In this document: piece by piece, positions 26,510-37,696 of the stretch
Layout: each line of letters begins with the position of its first letter
How positions within the stretch are numbered: position 1 is the stretch's first letter
Assembly (NCBI GenBank): GCA_022414725.1
Contig: CM039462.1
Coordinates: forward strand, 81,565,390 to 81,629,389
Length of the DNA: 64,000 bases
Origin: Microglena sp. YARC
Taxonomy: Eukaryota > Chlorophyta > Chlorophyceae > Chlamydomonadales > Chlamydomonadaceae
Reading direction: 5' to 3'
Translations under genes and position numbers: made by a program
The notes under the pieces: model-generated
Databases searched by the model: none
What the model was told of the DNA's origin: nothing
The model's input: the letters and a program-made list of their open reading frames with translations, nothing else

Positions 26510-27676
26510 CTATTTAGTATTTTCTGTTCCGCTGACTGTAGCAGCGTAAGAACGTGTGAGGAACACCTCAATGGCCACCAGACCCATGCCCTTGAGCCCA
26601 CAGAAACGAATCCACTCGATAGTCAGAGATTCCAAGTGCTCCCGCACATACAACAGCCCCTCCAATAAGACATCCGAGTACGCAGTCGGGGCTTCGTCCT
26701 GCCTCGCGAGCTGCATCTTAAATGTTATGTCGTCCGCAAGAGGGTGCCGCTTGAAGTAGCCGACGTAACTCACACGGGACTTGCCACCGCGCCGAATCCA
26801 AAGGTCGTACGCGAGCCCATGTATTAAATTTCCCAAGGTATGGTCCAAACCGGGAAAAAGAATGCTCCTCGCGCCACCCGGGACGGTCGAGTCCTCAAAC
26901 GAGACGCGCTCGGCACGGACGTCTTCCGAGAGAGCAATGATGGCTCGGACAAGGAAGCGGAACCCTAGAAAAACGAGGTAGTAAGGGGACATGCTCGGGT
27001 TCACGCTCTCAACGAAAAAATCGAACTTGTCGGGAACCGAGTCGTCGTCCAAAACAGGCTCCTTGTAACGAAAATAGCAAGAGCAGACTGGAGAATATCT
27101 CGCATGCTCCCGACCGGAGCCAAGCCTCGCAGTCGCCGTGATGTTCACAGCCTCACCGATGCCGCCACACAAGATGTTGGGGCGCAAGACAGTAAGTAAC
27201 ACACTGTCACCCGACCGCTGGTCAACAGGAAACAGACGCTTCAAACGCTCCGTCTGGAACGAGACGCCTGACTTGTTACGAACTACGAAGTCTCCGCTCA
27301 CCACATCAAACACCTCATTCCCGGTGTTCCGCACGGCCAAGGTGCATTGGTAGTCGCCCGGGGCGAAGTTCTCCAACTCGTTGGGAGTCAGACACAAAGG
27401 CACAAGCGACACACGGAGAGCCAACATCTCGTTGTGCATCACGGACGTGTTCTCAAGTACGCGCACACCACCACCACCGCCCCCAGGAGGAACCACAGTG
27501 TCGAACGCCGCGGTCTCCACACAAGCGATGATCGCACGACGCAACGAATTCACTATGCACAAGTCGACGCCAGAAACTGAGAAGGACCCTCCGATGTTAC
27601 TAGGTATGAAGTGATCCGTACCGACTGAGGGTGAAGGGATCACAGGAGCCAGAACGTCTCCTACACGAATCGACAT
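26510..27676 (-). CDS. DNA-directed RNA polymerase, fused Rpb3/Rpb11-like subunit
   Basis: ATG 27676 (MSIRVGDVLAPVIPSPSVGT); the frame is open to 27709. The N-terminal half is Rpb3-like: VSGVDLCIVNSLRRAIIACV and VMHNEMLALRVSLVPL. The C-terminal half is Rpb11-like: LFPGLDHTLGNLIHGLAYDL and SRVSYVGYFKRHPLADDITF. In cellular polymerase II these are two proteins that pair to seed assembly; their fusion in one chain is typical of several nucleocytoplasmic large DNA virus lineages. The final codons (TVSGTENTK, TAG) are read from a mariner-type terminus (CTACAGTCAGCGGAACAG), so the natural C-terminus has been replaced. Otherwise the gene is uninterrupted, about 389 residues. Confidence 0.85.
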   Translation of the reverse strand: MSIRVGDVLAPVIPSPSVGTDHFIPSNIGGSFSVSGVDLCIVNSLRRAIIACVETAAFDTVVPPGGGGGGVRVLENTSVMHNEMLALRVSLVPLCLTPNELENFAPGDYQCTLAVRNTGNEVFDVVSGDFVVRNKSGVSFQTERLKRLFPVDQRSGDSVLLTVLRPNILCGGIGEAVNITATARLGSGREHARYSPVCSCYFRYKEPVLDDDSVPDKFDFFVESVNPSMSPYYLVFLGFRFLVRAIIALSEDVRAERVSFEDSTVPGGARSILFPGLDHTLGNLIHGLAYDLWIRRGGKSRVSYVGYFKRHPLADDITFKMQLARQDEAPTAYSDVLLEGLLYVREHLESLTIEWIRFCGLKGMGLVAIEVFLTRSYAATVSGTENTK

Positions 27677-27780
27677 TTCTAAAGATACGACAGGAATAAT
27701 ACACAACAATATCTACATCATCGAAGAAAACATTTATACTCGGTTTCAAAAACCAAATCGGAACAATCTCCAAGGAAACA

Positions 27781-27897
27781 ATGGGCGTTCCTGTCTCCCG
27801 GCGATTTTTTTGAATTTCCAAGCAGAAGTTAGAGCCGTACGAACGACTCTCTCATTCGCCAGGCTCCGAAACCAGTCCACCGGGAGGCAGGAACAAA
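27781..27897 (+). mobile_element. MITE-B (short, related to MITE-A)
   Basis: Begins ATGGGCGTTCCTGTCTCCCG, interior AAGCAGAAGTTAGAGCCGTA, ends CCGGGAGGCAGGAACA. The same interior stands in the 5' region of each F-box/ankyrin cassette (about 9888, 30623, 32533, 34793, 37203, 39629). Confidence 0.7.
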
Positions 27898-27939
27898 AGT
27901 ACTGGTGCAAATTGTGTAATATTGACAATTCAACAGATA

Positions 27940-28103
27940 ATGGGCGTTCCTGCCTCCCGGCCGATTTTGACTGGTTGCGAAACATGGTATGGAGCGGATT
28001 TGTGATTCCTTTGTGCTGACGTCTCAAGCTAGCGAGTCGTTCAGGAGGCTCTAAATCCTGATTAGAAATTTAAAAAAATCGGCCGGGAGGCAGGAACGCC
28101 CAT
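27940..28103 (-). mobile_element. MITE-A, full length, inverted orientation
   Basis: 164 bp with the same terminal repeats as 24999 but reversed interior; flanked by TA on both sides. Confidence 0.9.
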
Positions 28104-28109
28104 TAGATA

Positions 28110-28254
28110 TTGTCTTCTGGAGATTGAGACAAACCATTCAAGGACTGTAAAGACACAGAAGTTAGTTACATCTTCAAAGTAGACTGAAGAGTCAACGTGC
28201 TGGCTCACATCGTGCGCATCAATAATAATTTTCAAAGCGTTTCCTGCCTCATAA
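28110..28254 (-). pseudogene. Conserved C-terminal module behind cassette 3
   Basis: The minus strand reads CVCPIIPDVAEIFDYEAGNA-like sequence (here CMCPIIPDVAEIF) and IIIDAHDVSQHVDSSVYFED. The same module follows cassettes 4-6 at about 30830-31010, 34960-35190 and 37460-37670 and stands alone at 1209-1355. It is out of frame with the ankyrin array, apart from a trace in cassette 2. It looks like the ancestral C-terminal domain of the family, now mostly untranslated. Confidence 0.5.
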
Positions 28255-30451
28255 TCAAATATTTCTGCTACATCTGGAATTATTGGGCACATGCAGCGAT
28301 ATTTTCGCTTGATCAAACTGAACACCAGCCGCCTCTGGATCCATCAAAAGCGTGCAGACATCGGCGTGATCTTCCTTGGCAACCGCCCACAATGCCATGC
28401 TGTTGACAGAGTTCGCCCGGGCCCTGAACTCAATTCCAGCCACCGCTGGATCCCATGAGCAGCTTGCAGACATCTGCGTGACCTGCCTTGGCAACCTCCC
28501 CCAAAGCCCAGCTGTGCGTAGAGTTCGCCCGGGCCCTGAACTCAAGTCCAGCCACCACTGGATCCATCAGCATCTTGCAGACATCTGTGTGACCTGCCTT
28601 GGCAGCCGCCCACAAGGCACTGCTGTGACTAGAGTTCGCCCGGGCCCTGAACTCAATTCCTGCAACATCTGGATCGATCAGCATCTTGCAGACATCTGCG
28701 TGACCTTCCTTTGCAGCCTCACGCAAGGCCCAGCTGTGCGTAGAGTTCGCCTGGGCCCTGAACTCAATTCCAGCCACCTCTGGATCCATGAGCAGCTTGC
28801 AGACATCTGCGTGACCTTCCTTTGCAGCCTCACGCAAGGCCAAGCTGTCGCTAGAGTTCGCCCGGGCCCTGAATTCAATTCCAGCCACCTCTGGATCCAT
28901 TAGCAGCTTGCAGACATCTGCGTGACCTTCCTTTGCAGCCTCACGCAAGGCCCAGCTGTGCGTAGAGTTCGCCTGGGCCCTGAACTCAATTCCAGCCACC
29001 GCTGGATCCATCAGCAGTTTGCAGACATCGGCGTGACCTGCCTTGGCAGCCGCCCACAAAGCCCTGCTGTTGACAGAGTTTGCCCTGGCCCTGAACTCAA
29101 TTCCAGACACCTCTGGATCCATCAAAAGCGTGCAGACATCGGCTTGACCTGTCTTGGCAGCCGCCCACAAAGCCAAGCTGTGCGTAGAGTTCGCCCTGGC
29201 CCTGAACTCAAGTCCAGCCACCGCTGGATCCATCAGCAGCTTGCAGACATCTGCGTGACCTTCATTTGCAGCCAGCCACAATACCATGCTGTCGCTAGAG
29301 TTAGCCCGGTCCCTGAACTCAAGCCCAGCCACCTCTGGATCCATCAGCAGCTTGCAGACATCTGCGTGACCTGCATGGACAGCCGCCCACAAGGCCCTGC
29401 TGTTGAAATGGTTCGCCCGGGCCCGGAACTCAAGTCCAGCCACATCTGGATCCATCAGCAGCTTGCAGACATCTGCGTGACCTGCCTTCGCAGCCTCCCA
29501 CAAGGCCCTGCTGTCTCTAGAGTTAGCCCGGGCCCTGAACTCAAGTCCAGCCACCGCTGGATCCATGAGAAGCTTGCAGACATCGGCGTGACCTTCACTG
29601 GCAGCCGCCCCCAATGCCTTGCTGTCTCTAGAGTTCGCCATGGCCCTGAACTCAAGTCCAGCCACCGCTGGATCCATGAGCAGCTTGCAGACATCTGCGT
29701 GACCTTCCTCTGCAGCCGCCCACAAGGCCCAGCTGTCGCCAGAGTTAGCCCGGGCCCTGAACTCAAGTCCAGCCACCTGTGGATCCATGAGCAGCTTGCA
29801 GACATCTGCGTGACCTGCCGTGGCAGCCGCCCCCAAGGCCCTGCTGTCGCTAAAGTTCGCCCGGGCCCTGAACTCAATTCCAGCCACCTCTGGATCCATA
29901 AGCAGCTTGCAGACATCTGCGTGACCTTCTTTGACAGCCGCCCCCAAGGCCCTGCTGTTGACAGAGTTCGCCCGGGCCCTGAACTCAAGTCCAGCCACCG
30001 CTGGATCCATCAGCAGCTTGCAGACATCTGCATGACCTTCCTTTGCAGCCTCCCACAATGCCCAGCTGTCTCTAGAGTTCGCCATGGCCCTGAACTCAAG
30101 TCCAGCCACCTCTGGATCCATCAGCAGCTTGCAGACATCTGCGTGACCTTCCTTGGCAGCCACATAGAGAAGCTTGTTTTCATTTTGGTTCGCCCTCAAT
30201 TGTAGGACCCCGTTCACCTGTACAAGAGGATTGGACACCAAGCATACTGCTAGAAGGTCGGCGCGCCCCCCTTTCGCCAACATCTCTCCAACTCGCTGTG
30301 GTGGTTGGATCAGTACGGTAAGGGGCCATCCAGAAAATCTGTTGTGCAGAGTTTGACACACTAATACAATCTTTGGGTTGGAAGATAATAGGGCAATACG
30401 ATCAAGAATGTCATGGGGAAACGTTAGGAATGATCGCGTGGGCGAATGCAT
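28255..30451 (-). CDS. F-box/ankyrin-repeat protein, cassette 3 (longest array)
   Basis: ATG 30451 (MHSPTRSFLTFPHDILDRIA) lies 46 bases after an AT-rich box; the frame is open upstream to 30694 through the cassette's 5' module. F-box-like segment, then PPQRVGEMLAKGGRADLLAV, then about 15 ankyrin units of 37 residues. One unit has QADVCTLLMDPEVSG. The main frame stops near 28430 after KLLMGSSGGWN, where ATGGATCC has gained a G. The array resumes in a second frame (AVAGIEFRARANSVNSMALW) and runs to 28255. Neighbouring cassettes share flanks, so this one belongs to a tandem family. Likely SCF adaptor by domain logic. Confidence 0.85.
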
Positions 30452-30496
30452 GTTCGATGAACATGTTTGTACAATGCGTGCAAGCGCACAGGATGG

Positions 30497-30506
30497 TATA
30501 AATAAA
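30497..30506 (-). promoter_or_regulatory. TATA-like box of cassette 3
   Basis: TATAAATAAA (reverse on the coding strand), 46 bases before ATG 30451, next to a TATAAACCC array at about 30523-30558. Confidence 0.45.
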
Positions 30507-31077
30507 TAATGAGTTGGGATAAACCCTATAAACCCGATAAACCCTATAAACCCTGGGTTGCACTTGTCTGGCATGCAAGCAACAAGCGGCACTTGCCTGG
30601 CGGTATCTGCAAGCGGTACAGAATGGGTGTTCCTGCCACCCGGCGATTTTTTTGAATTTTCCAAGCAGAAGTTAGATCCGTACGAACGACTCACTCACTC
30701 GCCAACCAGAGATTTAGTTCTCCGTGGAATTGCGATTCCGACCAGACCAGGCTTCGAAACCAGTCAAAATACCTCCGGGAGGCCACAACTGTACTGGTGC
30801 AAATTGTCAATAAAACAGATATTGTCTTCAGGAGACATTCAAGGACATAGAAGTTACATCTTCAAAGTAGCCTGAAAAGTCAAAGTACTGGCTCACATCG
30901 TGCGCATCAATCATTTTCAAAGAGTTTCCTGCCTCATCATAATCAAATATTTCTGCTACATCTGGAATTATTGGGCACACGCAGCGAGAAAACTGAGCAC
31001 ATTGCTGAAAAGTTTGAGGAGAGTGGATAAATACATGCTCTACGGTGGCAATAAACGTGTCTTTCCTAACACAAGAC

Positions 31078-32365
31078 CTATTTGCTGTCAAGATTCACAA
31101 GGGCCCTGTACTCGGGGCCAGCCGCCTCTGGATCCATCAAAAGCGAGCAGACATCGGCGTGACCTGCCTTGGCAGCCGCCCACAAAGCCCTGCTGTCTCT
31201 AGAGTTCGCCCTGGCCCTGAACTCAATTCCAGCCACAGCTGGATCCATCAAAAGCGTGCAGACAAACGGCGTGACCTGCCTGTGCAGCCGCCCACAATGC
31301 CCTGCTGGCGCTAGAGTTCGCCCTGGCCCTAAACTCAAGTCCAGCGACCGATGGATCCATGAGCAGCTTGCAGACATCTGCGTGACCTTCACTGGCAGCA
31401 TCCAACAAGGCCCTGCTGGAGCTAGAGTTCGCCCTGGCCCTGTACTCAAGTCCAGCCACCTCTGGATTCATGAGCATCTTGCAGACATCTGCGTGGCCTG
31501 CATTGGCCGCCGCCTCCAAGGCCATGCTGTTGATAGAGTTCGCCCGGGCCCTGAACTCAAGTCCATCCACCACTGGATCCATCAGCAGCTTGCAGACATC
31601 TGCGTGCCCTTCCTTTGCAGCCTCACACAAGGCCCAGCTGGCCATATCGTTCGCCCTACCCCTGTACTCTAGTCCAGCCACCTCTGGATCCATCAGCAGC
31701 TTGCAGAAATCTGCGTGACCTTCCCTTGCAGCCGCCCACAAGGCCCTGCTGTCGATAGAGTTCGCCCTGCCCCTGAACTCAATTCCAGCCACCTCTGGAT
31801 CCATGAGCAGCTTGCAGACATCTGCATGACCTGCATTGGCAGCCGCCCACAATGCCCAGCTGTCTCTAGAGTTCGCCATGGCCCTTAGCTCAATTCCAGT
31901 CACCGCTGGATCCATGAGCAGCTTGCAGACATCTGCGTGACCTTCCTCTGCAGCAACCCACAAGGCCCTGCTTTCGCTAGAGTTCGCACTGGCCCTGAAC
32001 TCAATTCCAGCCACCGCTGGATCCATCAGCAGCTTGCAGACATCTGCGTGACCTTCCTTGGCAGCCACATAGAGAAGCTTGTTTTCATTTTGGTTCGCCC
32101 TCAATTGTAGGACCCCCTTAACCTGTACAAGAGGATTGGACACCAAGCATACTGCTAGAAGGTCGGAGCGCCCCCCTTTCGCCATCATCTCTCCAACTCG
32201 CTGTGGTGGTTGGATCAGTCCGGTAAGGGGCCATCCAGAAAATCTGTTGTGCAGAGTTTTACACACTAATACAATCTTTGGGTTGGAAGAGAATATTGCA
32301 ATACGATCAAGAATGTCATGGGGACACGTAAGGAGTGGAAACGATGATCGCGTGTGCGACTGCAT
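31078..32365 (-). CDS. F-box/ankyrin-repeat protein, cassette 4 (short array)
   Basis: ATG 32365 (MQSHTRSSFPLLTCPHDILD), 35 bases from its AT-rich box. F-box-like part, then the GGRSDLLAVCLVSNP linker and seven full ankyrin units. The main frame ends near 31223 after HAVCLHAFDG, where the repeat reads ACAAACGGCG instead of ACATCGGCG. The array resumes in another frame (DPAVAGIEFRARANSRDSRA) and ends near 31078 with PEAAGPEYRALVNLDSK, the standard end of the family. So a local indel separates the last two units from the rest. Confidence 0.85.
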
Positions 32366-32399
32366 TTTCGATGTTCATGCATGCAAGCGCACAGAATGG

Positions 32400-32409
32400 T
32401 ATAAATAAA
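32400..32409 (-). promoter_or_regulatory. TATA-like box of cassette 4
   Basis: TATAAATAAA, 35 bases before ATG 32365. Confidence 0.45.
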
Positions 32410-32909
32410 TAATGAGTTGGGATAAACCCTATAAACCCTATAAACCCTATAAACCCTGGGTTTCACTTTCCTGGCATGCAAGAGGCAAGCGGCAAGAGGC
32501 ACTTTTCCTGGCGGTATCTGCAAGCGGTATAGAATGGGTGTTCCTGCCTCCCGGCGATTCTTTTGAATTTTCAAAGCAGAAGTTAGAGCCGTACGAACGA
32601 CTCACTCACTCGCCAACCAGAGATTTAGCTCTCCGATGAATTTCGATTCAAAATCCCTCCGATGAATTTCGATTTCAAAATCCCCCCGGGATGCAGGAAC
32701 AACTAGTGCAAATTGTCAATACAACAGATATTGTCTTCAGGAGATTGATTGACACAAAACATTCAAGGACTGTTACATCTTCAAAGTAGCCGGAAAAGTT
32801 TGAGGAGAGTGAATAAATACTTGCTCTACGGTGGCAAGACCCAGCTGCTGTCAAGATTCACAATGGCCCTGTTCTCGGGGCCAGCCACCTCTGGATCCAT
32901 CAAAAGCAA

Positions 32910-34683
32910 TCAGACATGTGCGTGCCCTTCCTTTGCAGCCTCACACAATGCCCAGCTGTTGGCAGAGTTCGCCCTGGCCCTGTACTTGGGTCCAGCCACC
33001 GCTGGATCCCATGAGCAGCTTGCAGACATCTGCGTGACCTGCCTTGGCAGCCGACCGCAAGGCCCTGCTGTTGACAGAGTTCGCCCGGGCCCTGAACTCA
33101 AGTCCAGCCACCGCTGGATCCATCAGCAGCTTGCAGACATCTGCGTGACCTGCCTTGGCAGCAGCCCACAAGGCCCTGCTGTCGCTAGAGTTCGCCAGGG
33201 CCCTGAACTCAAGTCCAGCCACCTCTGGATCCATCAGCAGCTTGCAGACATCTGCGTGACCTTCCTTTGCAGCCTCCCCCAAGGCCCTGCTGTCGACAGA
33301 GTTTGCCCGGGCCCTGAACTCAATTCCAGTCACCTCTGGATCCATGAGCAGCTTGCAGACATCTGCGTGACCTGCCTTTGCAGCCGCCCCCAAGGCCCTG
33401 CTGTTGATATGGTTCGCCCTGGCCCTGTAATCAAGTCCAGCCACCTCTGGATCCATGAGCAGCTTGCAGACATCGGCGTGACCTTCCTTGGCAGCCAGCC
33501 ACAATGCCATGCTGTTTATATGGTTCGCCCTGGCCCTGTACTCAAGTCCAGCCACCGCTGGATCCATGAGCAGCTTGCAGACATCTGCGTGACCTGCCTT
33601 TGCAGCCGCCCCCAAGGCCCTGCTGTTGATATGGTTCGCCCTGGCCCTGTAATCAAGTCCAGCCACCTCTGGATCCATGAGCAGCTTGCAGACATCGGCG
33701 TGACCTTCCTTGGCAGCCAGCCACAATGCCATGCTGTTTATATGGTTCGCCCTGGCCCTGTACTCAAGTCCAGCCACCGCTGGATCCATGAGCAGCTTGC
33801 AGACATCTGCGTGACCATCCTTGGCAGCCGCACACAATGCCCTGCTGTCTCTAGAGTTCGCCAGGGCCATGTACTCATTTCCAGCCACCTCTGGATCCAT
33901 CAGCATCTTGCAGACATCTTCGTGACCTTCCTTGGCAGCCGCACACAAGGCCCTGCTGTCGATAGAGTTCGCCAGGGCCCTGTACTCAAGTCCAACCACA
34001 GCTGGATCCATCAGCAGCTTGCTGACATCTGCGTGACCTTCATTGGCAGCCTCCCACAAGGCCCTGCTGTCGCTAGAGTTCGCCAGGGCCCTATACTCAA
34101 GTCCAGCAACCGCTGGATCCATCAAAAACAAGCAGACATCGGTGTGACCTTCCTTCGCAGCCTCACACAAGGCCCAGCTGTCGCTAGCGTTCGCCCGGGC
34201 CCTGAACTCAATTCCAGCCACCTCTGGATCCATGAGCAGCTTGCAGACATCTGCGTGACCTGCCTTGGCAGCCTCCCACAAGGCCCTGCTGTTGCTAGAG
34301 TTCGCAACGGCCCTGAACTCAATTCCGGCCACCGCTGGATCCATGAGCAGCTTGCAAACATCTGCGTGGCCTTCCTTGGAAGCCACATAGAGAAGCTTGT
34401 TTTCATTTTGGTTCGCCCTCAATTGTAGGGCCCCCTTAACCTGTACAAGAGGATTGGACACCAAGCATACTGCTAGAAGGTCGGCGCGCCCCCCTTTCGC
34501 CATCATCTCTCCAACTCGCTGTGGTGGTTGGATCAGTCCGGTAAGGGGCCATCCAGAAAATCTGTTGTGCAGAGTTTTACACACTAATACAATCTTTGGG
34601 TTGGAAGAGAATATGGCAATACGACCAAGAATGTCATGGGGACACGTAAGGAGTGGAAACGATGATCGCGTGTGCGAATGCAT
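32910..34683 (-). CDS. F-box/ankyrin-repeat protein, cassette 5, with an internal two-unit duplication
   Basis: ATG 34683 (MHSHTRSSFPLLTCPHDILG), 35 bases from a TATAAAAATA box. Twelve full ankyrin units follow the F-box-like part. Units 6-7 and 8-9 are the same at protein level (AGLEYRARANHINSMALWLA then AGLDYRARANHINSRALGAA, twice), and their DNA at about 33390-33832 is also repeated, a 222-bp tandem duplication. Near 33010 ATGGATCC has gained a G, as in cassette 3. The main frame ends at 32941; the alternative frame carries one more unit to 32910, where it again breaks. Confidence 0.85.
33390..33832. repeat. 222-bp near-perfect tandem duplication within cassette 5
   Basis: Two consecutive copies of a pair of ankyrin units (each 2 x 111 bp) look identical by eye, whereas ordinary neighbouring units differ at many positions. 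This marks a very recent unequal exchange. Confidence 0.8.
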
Positions 34684-34717
34684 GTTCGATGTAAATGCAT
34701 GCAAGCGCACAAGATGG

Positions 34718-34727
34718 TATAAAAATA
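34718..34727 (-). promoter_or_regulatory. TATA-like box of cassette 5
   Basis: TATAAAAATA, 35 bases before ATG 34683; only one or two TATAAACCC units follow. Confidence 0.4.
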
Positions 34728-35216
34728 CCGAGTTGGGATAAACCCTATAAACCATGGGTTGCACTTGCATGGCGGTATCTTCAAGCGGTTCCAGCCTCCC
34801 GGCGATTGTTTTGAATTTTCCAAGCAGAAGTTAGAGCCGTACGAACGACTCACTCACTCGCCAACTAGAGATTTAGCTCTCCGCGGAATTGAGATTCCGA
34901 CCAGACAAGGCTCCGAATTGAGATTCAAACCAGTCAAAATCCCTCCGGGAGGCGGTAACAAATGCAAAACATTCAAGGACTGTAAAGACACAGAAGTTAC
35001 ATCTTCAAAGTAGCCTGGAAAGTCAACGTGCTGGCTCACATCGTGCGCATCAATAATAATTTCATGCCTCATAATCAAATATTTATCATCTACATCTGGA
35101 ATTATTGGGCACACGCAGCGATATTTTCGCTTGAGCAAACTGAACACATTGCTGAAAAGTTTGAGGAGAGTGGATAAATACTTGCTCGACGGTGGCAATA
35201 AAGAAACGTGTCCTGC

Positions 35217-37062
35217 CTAACACAAGACCCAGCTGCTGTCAAGTTTCACAATGGCCCTGTACTCAGGGCCAGCCGCCTCTGGATCCATCAGCAGCTTGCA
35301 GACATCTGTGTGACCTTCCTTCGCAGCCGCCCGCAATGCCCAGTTGTCTCTAGAGTTTGCCAGGGCTCTGAACTCAAGTCCAGCCACCTCTGGATCCACG
35401 AGCAGCTTGCAGACATCTGTGTGACCTTCCTTTGCAGCCAGCCACAATACCATGCTGTCGCTAGAGTTAGCCCGGTCCCTGAACTCAAGCCCAGCCACCT
35501 CTGGATCCATCAGCAGCTTGCAGACATCTGCGTGACCTGCATGGACAGCCGCCCACAAGGCCCAGATGTCTCTAGAGTTAGCCCGGGCCATGAACTCAAG
35601 TCCAGCCACCGCTGGATCACATGAGCAGCTTGCATACATCTGCGTGACATGCCTTTGCAGCCGCCCTAAAGGCCCTGCTGTCGACAGAGTTAGCCCGGGC
35701 CCTGAACTCAATTCCGGTCACCTCTGGATCCATCAGCAGCTTGCAGACATCTGCGTGACCTGCCTTTGCAGCCGCCCACAATGCTCTGCTGTCGCTAGAG
35801 TTCGCCCGGGCCCTGAACTCAATTCCAGCAACCTCTGGATCCATCAGCAGCTTGCAGACATCGGCGTGACCTTCCTTTGCAGCCGCCCACAATGCACTGC
35901 TGTTGATATGGCTCGCCCTGGCCCTGAACTTGAGTCCAGCCACCTCTGGATCCATGAGCAGCTTGCAGACATCTGCGTGACCTGCCTTGGCAGCCTCACG
36001 CAAGGCCCTGCTGTTGAGATTGTTCGCCCTGGCCCTGTACTTGAGTCCAGCCACCTCTGGATCCATCAGCAGCTTGCAGACATCTGCGTGACCTTCCTGT
36101 GCAGCCTCCCGCAAGGCCCTGCTGTTGTCATTGTTCGCTCTGGCCCTGTACTCAAGTCCAGCCACCTCTGGATCCATCAGCAGCTTGCATACATCTGCGT
36201 GACCTCCATAGGCAGCCGCCTGCAAGGCCAAGCTGTTGATATTGTTCGCCCTGGCCCTGTACTCAAGTCCAGCCACCTCTGGATCCATCAGCAGCTTGCA
36301 GACATCTGCGTGACCTTCCTGTGCAGCCACACACAAGGGCCTGCTTTCGCTAGAGTTCGCCCTGGCCCTGAACTCAATTCCAGACACCGCTGGATCCATC
36401 AGCAGCTTGCAGACATCTGCGTGACCTTCCTGTGCAGCAGTCTGCAAGGCCCTGCTGTCGCTAGAGTTCGCCCTGGCCCTGAACTCAATTCCAGCCACCT
36501 CTGGATCCATGAGCAGCTTGCAGACATCTGCGTGACCTTCCTTTGCAGCCGCCCACAAGGCCCAGCTGTCTCTAGAGTTCGCCCGGGCCCTGAACTCAAG
36601 TCCAGCCACCTCTGGATCCATGAGCAGCTTGCAGACATCTGCGTGACCTTCCTCTGCAGCCGCCCACAAGGCCCAGCTGTCGCCAGAGTTCGCCCGGGCC
36701 CTGAACTCAAGTCCAGCCACCGCTGGATCCATCAGCAGCTTGCAGACATCTGCGTGACCTTCCTTGGCAGCCACATAGAGAAGATTGTTTTCATTTTGGT
36801 TCGCCCTCAATTGTAGGGCCCCCTTAACCTGTACAAGAGGATTGGACACCAAGCATACTGCTAGAAGGTCGGCTCGCCCCCCTTTAGCCATCATCTCTCC
36901 AACTCGCTGTGGTGGTTGGATCAGTCCGGTAAGGGCCATCCAGAAAAATCTGTCGTGCAGAGTTTTACACACTAATACAATCTTTGGGTTGGAAGATAAT
37001 AGGGCAATACGATCAAGAATGTCATGGGGAAACGTTAGGAATGATCGCGTGTGCGAATGCAT
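35217..37062 (-). CDS. F-box/ankyrin-repeat protein, cassette 6
   Basis: ATG 37062 (MHSHTRSFLTFPHDILDRIA), 41 bases from its AT-rich box. F-box-like part with an altered linker (MALTGLIQPPQRVGEMMAKG), then ten full ankyrin units. The main frame stops at TGA 35617, where ATGGATCC has become ATGTGATCC, the same lesion as in cassette 1. The array resumes in another frame (DPAVAGLEFMARANSRDIWA) and continues for four units to the standard family end PEAAGPEYRAIVKLDSSWVL at 35217. The part after the shift is as well conserved as the part before it. Confidence 0.85.
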
Positions 37063-37102
37063 GTTCGATGAACATGTGTGTACAAACAAGCGCACAGGAT
37101 GG

Positions 37103-37112
37103 TATAAATAAA
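37103..37112 (-). promoter_or_regulatory. TATA-like box of cassette 6
   Basis: TATAAATAAA, 41 bases before ATG 37062. Confidence 0.45.
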
Positions 37113-37696
37113 CAATGAGTTGGGATAAACCCTATAAACCCTTGGTTGCACTTGCCTGGCATGCAAGCGGCACTTGCCTGGCGGTATCTGCAAGCGGTAC
37201 AGAATGGGTGTTCCTGTCTCCCGGCGATTTTTTTGAATTTTCCAAGCAGAAGTTAGAGCCGTACAAACGACTCACTCACTCGCCAACCAGAGATTTAGCT
37301 CTCCTCGGAATTGCTATTCCGACCAGACAAGGCTCCGAAACCAGTCAAAATCCATCCGGGAGGCAGGAACAAATGTACTGGTGCAAATTGACAAGTTTCA
37401 TCAAGTTTTGTAACCGATCTTGTCAATACAACAGATATTGTCTTCAGGAGAGAAACATTCAAGGACTGTAAACATATAGAAGTTACATCTTCAAAGTAGC
37501 CTGAAAAGTCAAAGTGCTGGCTCACATCGTGCGAATCAATAATCATTTTTAAAGAGTTCCTGCCTCATAATCAAATATTTATCTGGAATAATTGGGCACA
37601 CGCAGCGATACATTTTCGCTTTAGCAAACTGAACACATTGCTGAAAAGTTTGAGGAGAGTGGATAAATACTTGCTCTACGGTGGCAAGAAACGTGT

